Source of the DNA: Tricholoma matsutake | Lineage: Eukaryota; Basidiomycota; Agaricomycetes; Agaricales; Tricholomataceae | NCBI GenBank assembly: GCA_026075535.2 | Contig: AP026541.1 | Coordinates: 3,348,001-3,412,000 of the forward strand | Direction of reading: 5' to 3' | Length of the DNA stretch: 64,000 nt | In this document: piece after piece, positions 18,552 to 31,160 of the stretch | Layout: each line of letters opens with the position of its first letter | How positions within the stretch are numbered: position 1 is the first letter of the stretch | Notes under the pieces: model-generated | Seen by the model: the letters and a program-made list of their open reading frames with translations, nothing else | What the model was told of the DNA's origin: nothing | Databases searched by the model: none | Made by a program: the position numbers and the translations under genes

Positions 18552-20953
18552 TTGAGCTTGCCGCCTTATAGCATGTGGCAAATTCATCCTCTGGAATTCC
18601 TTCAAGTTTTAATCTGGAAGATTGTTTTAAATCTGAACCAGCTGCAACTTTTATTATGGATATCAATTATCTTCAATATCCTACCAACCATCACTGCTCT
18701 ACCTGAGGAAAGCCCATTCCCAGAAATCCCCTTCAAACTGTTCAGCCAATTTATTCAGGATAATTCCAGTTCCAAAATTTCACTTTCAACAGTTCTTGTT
18801 ATTCTGTTCACTATGACAGATAACACAGACTTGTTGAATTTACATTCAAGGCAACAAAATCCAAAATGCACAGGAGAAAAATGTGTCACCATTTCTAGTT
18901 GGATGAGATGCCTTGCTTGTGCAATGGACAATAAATTGAACAAGCAACAAGACGTCAGGTTACTCAAGAAATCAGACAATGTCACTGAAACAAAGACAAG
19001 AATCAACAATATTGGAACTAAACTTGATGCACTGGCCAAGCTGTTGGATTTAAATCCTTATAATGACAATGGTCAATTTCAGCAGAAGCTCAAGGCAGTT
19101 TCACACAAATCTATCAATCCAATCCATGTTATATGTCCTAACTCATACGAATGCGAAACTTTGAACTGTCAACCCCGGTCACTGCTGCAAATCACTAAAT
19201 CATGAGATATTCCATTGGTGACCTTAATCAAAGGCTTTGGATATTATGAAGATGTTCCAGTATTGACTGGGAAATGTCCAGATTGTCAAACTGCTTATCA
19301 TGCAGATCATGAACGTACACCAGTTTCTGGTGAACAAGGTTGATTTGACAGACTATATCTGAATTCTGCCAAGTACATTAAAGCTGGACAGAATATCTGG
19401 GTGGATAGGCTGTTTTCCAACATTGTTCTGTCTGCTATGTATAGCTTTCATGCTTCAGCTGCAGCCATTACAGAATTTTGGAATAATGCTTTCTGGGAAA
19501 ACCTATCAGGAACCTGTCCAAAACTTTCTCGGTGTCAGACTTGGCATACATATGTCCAAGAATCAATTTGTACAGTTGCCTCTGCATCAGGCATTAATCT
19601 TGTGCTCCAAGATGGTCTTGCAATCGATAAAGTCACAGAAGAGGCATTTGAAATATTAGGAGAAGGTGGAATGATACGGGCTGCAGATCAACATTCATGC
19701 TCAGAATGTACTCACCAGTACAAGGGCACTTCTGATGTAATTGCAGGAGGTGATCTAGCAGTAATAGTTGGAGTGGATGAAAATACACCTGTGCCTGCAT
19801 ATGAAGGTGATAGAACCCTTGAAAATGAAGGACAAGAACAAAATACTACAGGCAATCTAGAGAGCCCCCAAGATGGTGACAATATGGATATTGATTATTC
19901 ACCTGTCAAACTTGTGGTGATGGATGGGATTGTTATGGGGCCTAATGTATGTATTTTGACTGTTACATATAACTAAAGCTAATAGCTTTCTAGCATTGTG
20001 CATATGAAGATTGCACATCTCAACTTCCCAATTCTCGTGGAGTTGTGCATTACATGAATCTGAATAAGGGGCTAAATGCAGAATCTGTGGCTGTACCAAT
20101 CAGAAAGTTGTTATGACTCAAGCATGCCCACAGCATCAGAAACAATGGAAGAAACACACTGAAAAACACAACCGACACACCTTTTCTGGCATCCGGAGAA
20201 TATTGCGGCGACCAAATGAAAATATGCCTTGGACAGCTCCAATTACTGAGAATGTACAATCACATGATGAACCTGCCCCAGAGCCACAAAGGACCAATTA
20301 TTTCACTGCCCCAAGATTCTATTGTGTGGAAACTATATGTGCTCCATGTGGTGTGGTTATTGCATGGGCAAAGTTTGCCAAATCGGAGTCACCAACAAAT
20401 ATTTTGGCATTTCTGGAAAAGGTATATCCTACAGAAGAATCCCAACCAGCATATATCTGCATAGACAAAGCATGTCTTGTGCTTTGTACTAGTATTGCCA
20501 ATGGGTCTTGGGAGTCTATTTGGAAGAAAACAACTTGATTCATAGTTGATGCCTACCATTATATCAATCATTGGGCATCAGACTTTTTGTGCCGAAAGTG
20601 GTGTAATCCTGCTCCTATGAATGGCTCAGCCCCTAATCTCATTATTGTTGAAGAGGATGAACAAGGGAGATAGCATTACAAGTGTGCATTTAATACTCAG
20701 GTAAGCATTCACTAACTTCAGTCATGATTGATACAATATAATAAATATATCATAGGCATGTGAGCAATTGAATGCATGGCTAGAGGGATATGAATCAATT
20801 CTTAAAAGGATGACCCCAGGCAACTTCAATTGGTTCTTGCATACCATGCTATTTTATCACACTGGGCATGTTATTAACAAACAAACAAGAAAAGCCAGTA
20901 ACTTGACTAATAATGGTGATAGCAATGGTGATGGTGATGATGATGACATGTAG
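18552..20953 (+). pseudogene. KDZ transposase with CxC5 and CxC6 cysteine clusters (KDZ3)
   Basis: The first block (to 19946) holds the CxC5-type region: NPIHVICPNSYECETLNC, LVTLIKGFGYYEDVPVLTGKC, LNSAKYIKAGQNIWVDRLFSN, ASGINLVLQDGLAIDKVTEEA and ADQHSCSECTHQYKGTSD. A 47-nt intron (19947-19993) joins MGPN to HCAYEDCTSQLPNSRG, the start of CxC6 (..TQACPQHQKQWKKH..FSGIRRILRRPNENMPW). The catalytic region follows: FYCVETICAPCGVVIAWAKF, YPTEESQPAYICIDKACLVL, HYINHWASDFLCRKWCNPAP, a 55-nt intron (20701-20755) and ACEQLNAWLEGYESILKRMT. Stops at 19203, about 19341, 20536 and 20671 and a frameshift near 20100 disable it. The CxC clusters are zinc-binding, DNA-contacting modules typical of KDZ transposases. 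Confidence 0.85.
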
Positions 20954-21087
20954 GTAGTTTCTGATAGTAATATTATGGTCTTGTGGTTGAATTCCACTTG
21001 GAGTCCAGTTGGAGTCTGATTGGACTATGTGAGCAAATATAAACTTTGTAAATTGTATCTCATGACCCTAATATGGTAAAAATATGT

Positions 21088-21176
21088 CAGGCACATGGCT
21101 CATGTGGTTAGAGCACTCCGAAATCTGCTTATTTAAGCTGGAGAGCAGAGGTTGAGGGTTCAAGTCCTGAAAATAC
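21088..21176 (+). other. tRNA-like module (right end of KDZ3, outward)
   Basis: The plus strand has A box TGGCTCATGTGG with GGTTAGAGCA, and B box GGGTTCAAGTCC at about 21155. It is the most tRNA-like of the right-end modules. The A-to-B spacing is longer than in a plain tRNA. Confidence 0.6.
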
Positions 21177-21307
21177 AAGTATTTTATATTTTCAGATGCA
21201 AGCTTGAGTGATAAGTTCTGAGTCCCTGTCCAATCTGACTGGAGTCCGAGCGGACTGGAGTCATAACAGGATAATGACTTGTGAATTTGCTTAAGTAGCA
21301 TTGAACA

Positions 21308-21541
21308 TGTTCATCTGGTTGGACTCCAGTTGGACTCCGAGTGGACTCTGGTTGGACTCCGAGTGGACTCTGGTTGGACTCCCAGTAGACTCCAGTTGGA
21401 CTCCGGTTGGACTCCAGTTGGACTCTGGTTGGACTCTGGTTGGACTCCAGTTGGACTCCAGTTGGACTCTGGTTGGACTCCAGTTGGACTCTGGTTGGAC
21501 TCCCAGTAGACTCCAGTTGGACTCCCAGTGGACTCCAGTGG
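21308..21541. repeat. 12-bp tandem array, right subterminal region of KDZ3
   Basis: About 19 units of GTTGGACTCCAG-type sequence with C/T variation (GGACTCTG, GGACTCCC). They match the inverted GGAGTCCA units of the left end and probably bind transposase. The continuous ORFs over it are a by-product of the 3n period. Confidence 0.8.
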
Positions 21542-21654
21542 GGGTATGAACTCTATTTGACTTAATGTAGTTCAACTGGACTCCACTCGGACTCCAGTCA
21601 GTCTGGTCAGAGTCCACTAGGACAGGTGGGGGACTGTAAAGTACTGCTACTAGT

Positions 21655-24600
21655 AAAGGTAAAGAATGAGATGGTCCTTCATACCACACTGTAGCCCCCA
21701 TTCAGAATGACACCATCGCCCAGGACATATTCTCGCATTCAATGAAAATACCAATCATCACTCTTACTACAGAATAACTTCTTTCGTTATTACCTGAAGT
21801 TCATACAAAATGGAAGGAACAGCTAATGCCACATCATATTCTGAACCAGGATGGAAACAATGTGGGGCACCTAGTCAACGAAGGGGTACTTATGATCAAT
21901 GACCTGTACGAAACTTATATCAGCTCTCTTCGAATCAGCAACATTCCAAAACCCTTCGTTGCTGCAAAAGAATCTCACTCAATCAGATCAGTTATGATGG
22001 ACGTCAATGGTAAAAACCCTGTTGAAAGTGTAGTTGACCCTGGTTCTTCGATTATTGCTATGTCCGAAGAAGTCTGCCATGAACTAGGTCTTGCATATGA
22101 TCCTTCCATCCACATTCCACTTCAATCAGCTAATGGTGGCATGGACAAAAGTCTAGGACTAGCATGAAATGTTCCTTGCAAATTTGGCATGATCACCATC
22201 TATATGCAGATTCATATAATCTGAAACCCTGCCTACGACATACTACTTGGTCAACCCTTCGACATAGTCACTGAAAGCGCCGTAAAGAACTGGGGTGATG
22301 AATCTCAGACAATTACTATCTATGATCCTAACTTGACAAGATCATCTACTATCCCAACCTTTCCTAGAGCCACAAAATGCTGAAAAGTAGTTCAGGAGGA
22401 TTTTCGTTACTAGAGGATAATATTTCAGAGACCAAACAGTGCGCATTCATCATTTCTTTTAACCATTTGAGCTCTTCTATAATTATCGAATGCACTGCAA
22501 ACATTCCTGACTTTGAATCCTTGCCTTCTTCAAATGCCACTACTACTTCAGATATTATTGTCCATCTCTATTTGACAGCTAGTGAACAGTATGTTACATT
22601 TTTAATGGCCTCGATGGCCCCCTCTATGCCAGATTCATCTAGATATTCCACATCCCATCTATCCTCCAACTCTCTATATCCTGCCTTTGCAGCCACTAAA
22701 AAGAAGTACAAGCCTGTCACATTGAAAGTACGACCAGTCATCACTGACCTGCCTGATCGATTTCACATTACTCGCACAATCACAGGGAATCCTCTCAAAG
22801 AAATACTGAAACTAAATTCTAAACCTCCAACATTTTTGCCATCTTCCTGATACAGCCTTGAACAAAAAATGATTATTGATAATAATCATCCCAGCAATTT
22901 CCTTTGGCCTGAGGAAAGAAAACTCATGCACAATTTTATTCAGAATCACAAAACCAGTTTCACATGGACTGAACAAGAACAAGGGAGTTTTCGCCTCGAC
23001 TTCTTCCCCCTGATTGAATTCCCAGTTATTCCACACACCCCATGGATCAAATGAAACATTCCTATTCTGCCAGGGATTTATGAAGAGGTTTGTGCCATGC
23101 TCAAGAAGAAAATAAAAGCAGGTGTTTACGAACCATCAAACTCGTCTTATAGGTCACGTTGGTTTTGTGTCATGAAGAAAGACAGCAAAGCACTTTGCTC
23201 AGTCCACGGTCTCAAACAACTCAACAAAGTCACTATATAGCACTCAGGTGTCATTCCGATCCCTGAACATTTAGCTGAACAGTTCGGAGGATGCACTTGT
23301 GGAGGAATGCTAGACCTCTATGTTGCCTTTGATGAACAAAAAGTAGCTGAATCATCTCAAGACCTGACTACATTTCAAATGCCTTTCGGAGCACTTTGCA
23401 TCATCACTCTACCCATGGGTTGGACCAACTCCATGCCCATCATGCACGACAACATTTCATTTATCCTACAACCCGAGATTCCCCATGTCATGATCCCCTA
23501 CATTGATGACGCACCCGTTAAAGGTCCAAAATCATGACTCACTCCCTGGAGGAGGTTACAAAACTACATCGCAGAATCCAGGAATTCATTGTTTTGTTTG
23601 GGAACACTTCAAAAATCTCAACCAAGTAGTCCAATGCATGAAATATTGTGGAGGGACTTTTTCAGGACCCAAGCTATTTCTTTGTGTCCCCGAAATTACT
23701 GTTTTAGGACATTGTTGCAACATCAAAGGTCATATGGCTGACCCAACTCGAATTTATGCAATCAGCAAATGGGGACCTTGTCAAAGTATCACTGAAGTAA
23801 AAGCCTTCTTAGGAACCATAGGGGTTTGTCATATTTTCATACAGAATTTCGCTAAATGAGCAGGGGCTCTTATCAACCTCACTTGTAAGGATGTTCCATT
23901 TGAATTTGGTACAACACAAATTGCAGCACAAGAAGATCTTAAATGCACTCTCATTACTTCTCCCGCAATTTGTGCAATCGACTACACCTCGAACGCACCT
24001 GTCATCCTCTCAGTCAACACTTCGCACATTGCAGTTGGATTTTTCTTGGCTCAGTGTGACCCCAAAAATCTTCGTAAATGCTATTACAGTTGTTTTGGGT
24101 CTATCATGCTCAATGCCCATGAATCTCGCTTTTCGCAACCCAAACTAGAGCTCTACAGACTCTATCACGCCCTTGGCGCACTTCAACTGTACATTATCGG
24201 CATACAATATCTTATCGTCGAAGTTGATGCCAGATACATCAAAGGTATGCTAGTGAATCCTGACATTGCACCAAGTGCAAGCATTAATCGATGGATTGTA
24301 TCCATCCTTACCTTCCATTTTATGCTTGTACATGTCGCTGGAATGCATCATGGCCCAGATGGACTTTTGCGATGTCCTCTACAGAATGGGGATGACACAC
24401 AACCAAATGATGGATCCTTTGAAGATTGGATCGACCAACTGCATGGTTTTGTTCATCAAATCAACCCGCTCACAACTCACCCATTCCCATCGCATTTGCT
24501 CCAATCAACATTCACCCTACCTTCACATATCAGTAAGGGGGAGGACATTACTTATGAAGATATCCCTCGTTCTGAAAATGCCAAAAGAGATGATGAACAA

Positions 24601-25827
24601 CTTCTCTGCATTCGAAAATGGCTTGAAGATTTACAATGGCCACCAGACCTCTCTGAAGCAGACTACAGCACCTTCATGCAATATTGTGCTGAGTTCTTCA
24701 TAGATTCTGGAAAGCTTTGGCAAAAAGATTCACAAGGAGCCCACAAGATTGTTGCTATCCCTGAATGCTGCCTCAACATTGTTCGAGCTGCTCATGATGA
24801 CATTGGTCACAAAATGGTATTCGCTACAAAAACCCTCATTGCACTCCGGTTTTGGTGGCCCAATATGAAAGCCAACATCGCATGGTACATTCGTTCTTGC
24901 CACCTATGCCAACTTCAACAAACCCGAAATCTGCCTATTCTGCCCACAGTGGCAACACCAGCACCACTTTTTGGCAAAGTCTACATCAACACAATGCAAA
25001 TGCCCCCATTGAACGGATTCAAATACATCATTCAAGGGCAATTTTCATTAACAGCCTATCCAGAATGGCGAAAGCTTCAACACAAAAACACCATGACATT
25101 AGGAGATTGGATCTTTGAAGACATCATTTGGCGCTGGGGGTCTCTTTATGAAATTGTGAGTGATAACAGATCAGCATTTATTGCAGCGATGGAGTATCTC
25201 ACAAAATGATACCATATCAATCACATCCAAATCAGTGGTTACAATTCTCAAGAAACCAGAATAGTAGAAAGAGTACACTTTGACATTTGACAATCATTAT
25301 TCAAAGCAGTCGATGGAGACCAGAGCAAGTGGTCAGATGGAGCACACTCTGTCTTTTGGGCAGAATGTGTAACAGTTCGCAAACGCATGGGCTGTTCACC
25401 CTACTTTGCAGTAACAGGATCCCATCCCCTCATTCCACTTGACATCTCCAAAGCTACATATTTGCAGCCCCTCCAAATTCAATACTTTCAACAACCGACC
25501 TTATGGCATGAAGAGCTATCGCCTTACAAAAATGATTGATTGACCTCGGAAACCTTTATTCGAAGGTTTTGTCAGCCCATCTCGAAGCTGTGAAACGATT
25601 CAAACAAGTCCACCAGAGGACTGTCAAGGACTACAACTTTGCAACAGGTGATTTAGTCCTACTTCGCAATACACAGATTGAAAAGTCACTCAATCGTAAA
25701 ATGCGACCTCAATACATAGGTCCCCTCATAGTCATCGACCAAAACTATGGAGGAGCCTACATCCTTTGCAAACTCGATGGATCAGTACTCCATCACCCTG
25801 TCACAGCCTTTCGTCTACTTCCTTAGC
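21655..25827 (+). pseudogene. Gypsy A pol: protease, RT, RNase H, integrase
   Basis: Resuming after KDZ3, the frame gives the protease (VVDPGSSIIAMSEEVCHELGL, catalytic D-P-G-S near 22036), a linker (KKYKPVTLKVRPVITDLPDRF), then RT (MLDLYVAFDEQKV, LTTFQMPFGALCIITLPMGW, catalytic YIDDAPVKGP near 23500). RNase H follows (FLAQCDP, PKLELYRLYHALGALQLY, VEVDARYIKGML) and then integrase (AAHDDIGHKMVFATKT..CHLCQLQQ zinc finger, VSDNRSAFIAA core, LLRNTQIEKSLNRKMRPQYIGP) ending FRLLP at 25827. The first integrase acid is lost (VYINTMQM; B keeps D). Many stops and shifts make it inactive. The order is protease-RT-RNase H-integrase, as in Ty3/gypsy. Confidence 0.88.
24531..24545 (+). promoter_or_regulatory. 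Central polypurine copy, gypsy A
   Basis: CAGTAAGGGGGAGGA, encoding S-K-G-E-D in the RNase H-integrase linker. It is identical to the 3' polypurine tract of gypsy B (39594-39608) and to the central copy in B (36445-36459). Confidence 0.6.
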
Positions 25828-25938
25828 ATGAAAATCAATTCCACTCCCTCTGAACTTCCTCGACATCGACTCAGCATGTCTCAAAACACTTCAACAAACT
25901 TCAGACATCGACAAAGATATTCCTGATGACATTCCACA

Positions 25939-26631
25939 TGTCAAGAACCGTTCCTCGCCCAATCAGAACCCACATCCATCTGACCCTTTCCCACATGTTG
26001 AACCCAACATTTGTCTATGCCTCCCAACTTCATTCCCAGCTGCCTTGCACTGCCCACACTGCTGTGCACCAGGCCACCTTGTACAGCACCCATGGCTGCC
26101 ATCTCTATTGCAAATTTGACTACAGATTCCTGTGTGGCTCCCACTAGGTAATTTATCTATGCAGTCGAGACACTGCCACAGTCTTTGTTCCTGTTCTGCA
26201 TTTATTCCAGACTACAGCACTTAAGCTTAGTTAGTTTCGTCTTGTATTCCTCAGTTCACATATCGACATAGACTCGACCTTAATCTGCCAATCCAAACCT
26301 CCTTCTACTCCAACCTCAGTTCTCTAAGAGTCTGAACTCCATTCAACTCGACCTCTAGTCTCCCTCTGAAGATCTAACCTCATCTGAACTTAACCTAAGT
26401 CCCTGTGTACTCCTTCCCACGTTTACATGCACTTTCCCGCTCCTACCTCCAAACCTTCAACTTGAAATTAGGACACCAGATGAGGTGAAGGGTGCAGCTT
26501 CTTACAAGCTGAAGCCAAGCCCTTTCCGTTTCCCCTCCTGCAGAATCTGCAATGACCCGACAACCTTCCGTAAACAACACCTGCAGTGTCTGATTGGATT
26601 CCGACGAACCTTCCAGGATCAGTTCTTAACA
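25939..26631 (+). repeat. 5' LTR of C
   Basis: 693 bp, TGTCAAG..CTTAACA; pairs with 43678-44370. The following bases GTATATACAAACTC are not a TGG-type primer site. Confidence 0.85.
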
Positions 26632-26954
26632 GTATATACAAACTCACACTTCACTCATCCAATTCCTCTCTATGACCCCTACCGAGACCCACCAGCACAC
26701 AACAAGAAATTCCCAACATGCCGGTACTATCCCAGGGATCTCTGCAATCTGGCAATCCACCCTTTCCGACCCTCGACCTGCCAATACCTTTGGAGTGTCT
26801 TCCAGACCCTCAAACATCTTCCAACAAATCGGCTCAGGAGCCCCCTCAATCAGTGCCAATCTCATGTCCACCCGTGCCCCACACCCTTCCGCCTTTTTGA
26901 TCAAGAACTCCCCTTGAGTATGTAGGGGGCATCAACCAGCCTGAACCCTTCGGG

Positions 26955-28053
26955 TTGGAAGATCCTGGTCTAGAGGATGGACCCCCTGGTGGACCCAACG
27001 ACCCTAGTGGTCCTGACGGCCATGGGGGTGACCCCGATCCCAATGATCCAGAGGATCAACCTCCTGTGGGGGAAAACCCTGACCCAGGGGATAGGTTCAT
27101 AGATGTCCTTTACAACCTCTCAGAGAGTATCTGCACCCTTCATCAGAATAACGCACCCAAGACTGAGAAAATCAAAGTTCGTGACCCCGACACTTTCAAT
27201 GGTGCCAATCTGAAGAAACTTAGAGACTTCCTAGTCTCCTGCAATCTTCATTTCCATGACCGTCCACACATATTTTCCTCTGATGAGAAAAAGATCATAT
27301 TCATCTTTTCTTATCTTAAGGGATTGGCTCTCAGTTGGTTTGAGCCTGGTCTGAATGACCTGACAGATTCCGCACACTGGATGTGGGACTATGAAGCTTT
27401 CCTTGCCGAGCTGGAAAGCAACTTCGGTCTGCACGACCTGGTTGGAGATGCAGAAAAAAGCTCTCTCTGACTTAGCAATGAAGAAAGGTGGCCGTATCAT
27501 GAAATATAATGTTGACTTCTGGGAATTAGCTTCTAGGGTCAACTGGAATGAAGCAGCCCTTTGTGACCGCTATTTCTGTGGTCTTCCGCTCCGGCTTTGC
27601 ATAGAAGTTCTCCGGGGTGGTAAACCCAATACTCTTGCAGAACTGCACTTGAAAGCACAGGACAGCGACAATATCTACTGAATGCAAGAAGATGAATCCC
27701 ATTTCAAAACAAAGAATTCCACCAACGTCACTAACTCTAGGTGGAAGGACTCTTCCAAAAGTCCTTCCCCATCGACAAACCAAGCCTCTTCAAACTCTGC
27801 CTGCGGTAACACCTCCAACCAGCAGTCTTCCGTGACAAAGAACACTCCACGGGACAAGCCCAAGTCATCCATCTCTGATAAGTTGGGGAAGAATGGCAAG
27901 CTTACTGGGGAGGAACAAGAACATCGCATGAGAGAACGACTTTGTCTCTACTGCGGTGAGGAAGGGCATGTAGCAGGAAACTGCCCGAAATCCAAAGCCA
28001 CAAAAGCCTGTGCGTCCACAGTCATTCCTGACACTACAGACTCAGAAAAATAG
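26955..28053 (+). pseudogene. Chromovirus C gag
   Basis: The first segment has an acidic Pro/Gly/Asp-rich N-terminus (PGGPNDPSGPDGHGGDPDPND) and the Gag core (VRDPDTFNGANLKKLRDFL, FSYLKGLALSWFEPGL, FLAELESNFG). The frame shifts near 27450 into ALSDLAMKKGGRIMKYNVDF, LASRVNWNEAALCDRYFCGL and then a Ser/Asn/Lys-rich tail with the CCHC knuckle [14 protein letters not shown]. One TGA at 27679-27681 and one frameshift prevent a single product. It would be the particle protein binding element RNA. Confidence 0.82.
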
Positions 28054-28109
28054 TCCGCAACCCTCAGGATACAGCCATTGGGGCTGGGGGTTGTGTTGAC
28101 CTTACCCAT

Positions 28110-29796
28110 TTGGCTGCCTATGTTCGTCTCAATGTGTCCACTCTTTCTGACCCTGACTCTCTAACCATCCTTTTAACCTTTCCCAACTCTTCCACTCCTT
28201 TCCAAACCCTTATCGACTGTGGCTCCTCCCACTGCTTCCTTGACTCCTCTTTTGTGTTGAATAACCAACTCAGCATGGAATCCATTAACCAAATCGGTTT
28301 ACGACTCTTTGATGGATCTTGCAACTCCACCATAACTCAGGTTGTCAAACTTCCAGTCACCTTCCCTGCTGGTGAAGTGTTCAATTTGTCATTTTATGTA
28401 ACTTCGCTTCCTGTTCCGCCGTACTCAGTCATAACTGGCTGAAGCAATACAATCTGTTGATTGACTGGTCTTCATGCCAACTTCCTTTCCACTCTGCAGA
28501 TCATAGAAATCCAGCACCACTGATGTCACCTTTGTCCCCGAACCTTCCAGTAGAAATCCTCGACTCCTCCGCACTTTCCAAACCCCCATTCTTCCTAAGT
28601 TTACACCTCCCGACATCTCCTTCATCAATGCTGCTGCTTATGCGCGTGCTAGCAAACTTCATGGAGCAGTAGCTTTTCAGATGACCTTCGCTCCAGAAGG
28701 GTTATCCGCCCACTCCGCCCAATCCACTAACTCATCCAACCTTTCTGATATTCCACCCGAGTATCATGAATTTGCTGATGTCTTTAATAACACTAAAGTG
28801 GATGCCCTTCCTCCACATCGCCCTTACGACCTCAAGATAGAAACGGAGGACAATGCTCCCCCTCCTCTGAATTAGAAGCCTTATGAGTCTTCATTGATGA
28901 AAATGTCCGCTCAGGTTTTGTCTGCCCATCCAAGTCCCCACATGGCGCTCCAATTCTCTTCGTCAAGAAGAAGGACAGTAGTCTCCGACTTTGTGTCGAC
29001 TACTGAGGACTCAACTGTCTTACAAAGAAAGACTGCTACCCACTTCCTCTCATTTCTGACCTTGACTCTCCCCAAAAAGCCCGCTTGTTCACCAAGATAG
29101 ACTTGTGGCATGCTTATCACTTAGTCCACATCGCTGATGGTGATGAGTGGAAAACTACTTTCCACACCTGCTACGGATCCTTCGAGTGGTTGGTGGTTCC
29201 CTTTGGACTCACTAATGCACCCGCAGCTTTCCAGCAGTTTATGAATGACATCTTCAGTGACATGCTGGATGTTTGTGTCATCGTGTACCTCGATGACATC
29301 CTAATCTATTCCAATGACAAGTCCCAGCATGGGGCTCATGTCAAAGAAGTCCTCTGCTGTCTCCAGAAAAATGGACTTTATGCCTCTCCACAGAAATGTG
29401 AGTTCCACAAAGACACCATTGAATATTTAGGTTTCATCCTTTCACCAGATGGACTATGGATGTCTGAGGATAAAGTCAAAACTGTGCTTGACTGGCCTGA
29501 GCCTAGGAAAGTTAAGGATATACAATCCTTCTTAGGCTTTTGCAACTTTTACCACTGCTTCATTAATGGCTATTCAGACATTGTCATCCCACTCACCCAC
29601 TTAACATGGAAATCCGCACCCTGGGACTTCAACAAGAAGTGCTGCAATGCTTTTGAAAAGCTCAAACAAGAATTCACTCACGCCCCCATCTTAACGCAAT
29701 GGGGACCTGACTCACAGATGGTACTCGAAACCGACACTTCTGACTATGCCCTAGCGGCTATCCTTTCAGTTTACACTACAGATGGAGAAATCCATC
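28110..29796 (+). pseudogene. Chromovirus C protease and RT, cut by gypsy B
   Basis: The protease segment has FQTLIDCGSSHCFLDSSFV (catalytic D, here D-C-G-S). After stops, RT follows: EYHEFADVFNNTKVDALPPHRPYD, then broken motifs, then an open stretch FTKIDLWHAYHLVHIADGDEWKTTF, WLVVPFGLTNAPAAFQ, catalytic YLDDILIYS (29285-29299), VKDIQSFLGFCNFYHCFI and RNase H start LETDTSDYALAAILS. It ends at GEIH where the LTR of gypsy B begins (29797). The protein resumes at 40570 with PVAFHSCSF. Confidence 0.85.
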
Positions 29797-30828
29797 TGAT
29801 AGGTCCACTGTGAGCTCTAAACTCTGGGACCGTCTCCAGAGGCATCGACACATCAAAACGCACGCTCCCAACCCCTACAAACCCTGTGACACCACTCTGA
29901 AACTATTTCGATCAACTTTGAACAATTTCGAATGATCTCGAATGACTTTGAACAACTTTGAACAACTTTGAACAACTTTGAACAACTTTGAACAACTTTG
30001 AACAACTTTGAACAACTTTGAATGACTTTGAACGACTTTGAACGATATTGCAGCACTTCAAACACCTTCAGCCACTGTACACCAATCGCACCGCCTACAT
30101 GCAGCACACCTTGTAAGAGTTAGTGCGTCACATATTGAGCACCACCGGACACGAGGAGATACAACGATGGGATTTTAGGACACGATTGTGGTGCTTTGAC
30201 ACCTTGATGATATATTAGATCAATGGGGACAGGTACCAGTGATAAATCATGTCTCTAGACGTTTCCCTTCTTATTGTCTTTCATTTATTCTATGATTTGC
30301 AAAGATTCTCTATTGTTTTATATCTTGCCTCATGTATTCCTCATGTTTTATTTCCTTTTTAGTATCACTTCTCCCAAACATATATAGCCTTGTACTAGCT
30401 ATTTAGAAGGGCAGAAAAAAGATCGTCCTCACACACCAATCGTCTGATTCAAGAGCTATCCTCTTGAGTCCAAGCATCTTGACTTGGTCTCAAAATTCAG
30501 TGTTTTATGCCAAACTTCCTCGAACTCCTCATACTAGCTTCTCGAAACTATCGCATTTTGTCTATCCTCTCTAGACACCTTTCTTCATCCTCATAGTCTA
30601 TCCTCAGCCACTGTCTCATCTTCTATAAAGGCCTTCAAATTTTATCGCACCTCTTTGAACTTCATCACACCACATCGCACCTCTTTGCACACCCGTTAGA
30701 GTCATTTTCATACCCCTGGTTTACAGCGGTGATATTTAGTACCACCTTGCAACCTTCCTCTAACTAGTGTTATACCATTTGAGCCCTTATTGTGGGTTTT
30801 GTTTGGGTTACCTGGTCGAGTATCATCA
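29797..30828 (+). repeat. 5' LTR of gypsy B, with decamer array
   Basis: 1032 bp, versus 961 bp for the 3' LTR. The difference is largely a run of AACAACTTTG decamers at 29945-30035. A TATATAG box lies at about 30380. Confidence 0.85.
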
Positions 30829-30831
30829 TTT

Positions 30832-30850
30832 TGGAGCCCACTGCGAGGGG
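30832..30850 (+). promoter_or_regulatory. Primer-binding site of gypsy B
   Basis: TGGAGCCCACTGCGAGGGG, 3 nt after the LTR; matches the A site with two changes at a CpG-like position. Confidence 0.6.
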
Positions 30851-31160
30851 TTTCTAAATCATTTCATCGCCTAATCCATCTCGAATCTCCCAGCTTAGGC
30901 CAACACAAGCTAGAAACCTACAGATTGACACTTGTCACACCTTCGAATCTCTGGAACAATCAGGAGATATTCTTATACCTGTTTCCAAAGCAGAATCGAC
31001 TCATCGTCGACTATTCCCTTCACCAATATCATCGCCCTCAACATCATCTTCTACTTCTTCATCTTCGTCATCTACATCTTCATTCATACTTCCAACAACT
31101 TCGACTCCTCTACCATCATTCACACAAGTTTTAACCCCTACTCCTAGAAACATCGCATTC

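Larger units (their letters stand above)
16943..21646 (+). mobile_element. KDZ3: KDZ DNA transposon with CxC5/CxC6 transposase
   Basis: Inverted ends GAGGTCTTTACACTCCCCC (left) and, as the complement on the right, CAGTACTTTACAGTCCCCC. Target duplication CTACTAAT/CTACTAGT (7 of 8) at 16935-16942 and 21647-21654; the uninterrupted B copy near 32545 gives the empty site. It carries dense GGAGTCC/GGACTCC subterminal repeats, outward tRNA-like modules, an accessory gene (17491-18515) and the transposase (18552-20953). Its ends are shared with the non-coding KDZ1 and KDZ2. Confidence 0.88.

Noticed and set aside
21308..21541. CRISPR-like regular array
   Set aside because: Units are contiguous 12-mers without unique spacers, in a eukaryotic transposon end.
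21291..21701. 136-residue Ser/Pro/Trp repeat protein on the minus strand
   Set aside because: A 12-bp array keeps every frame open; it is the KDZ3 terminal array, absent as an ORF from other copies.
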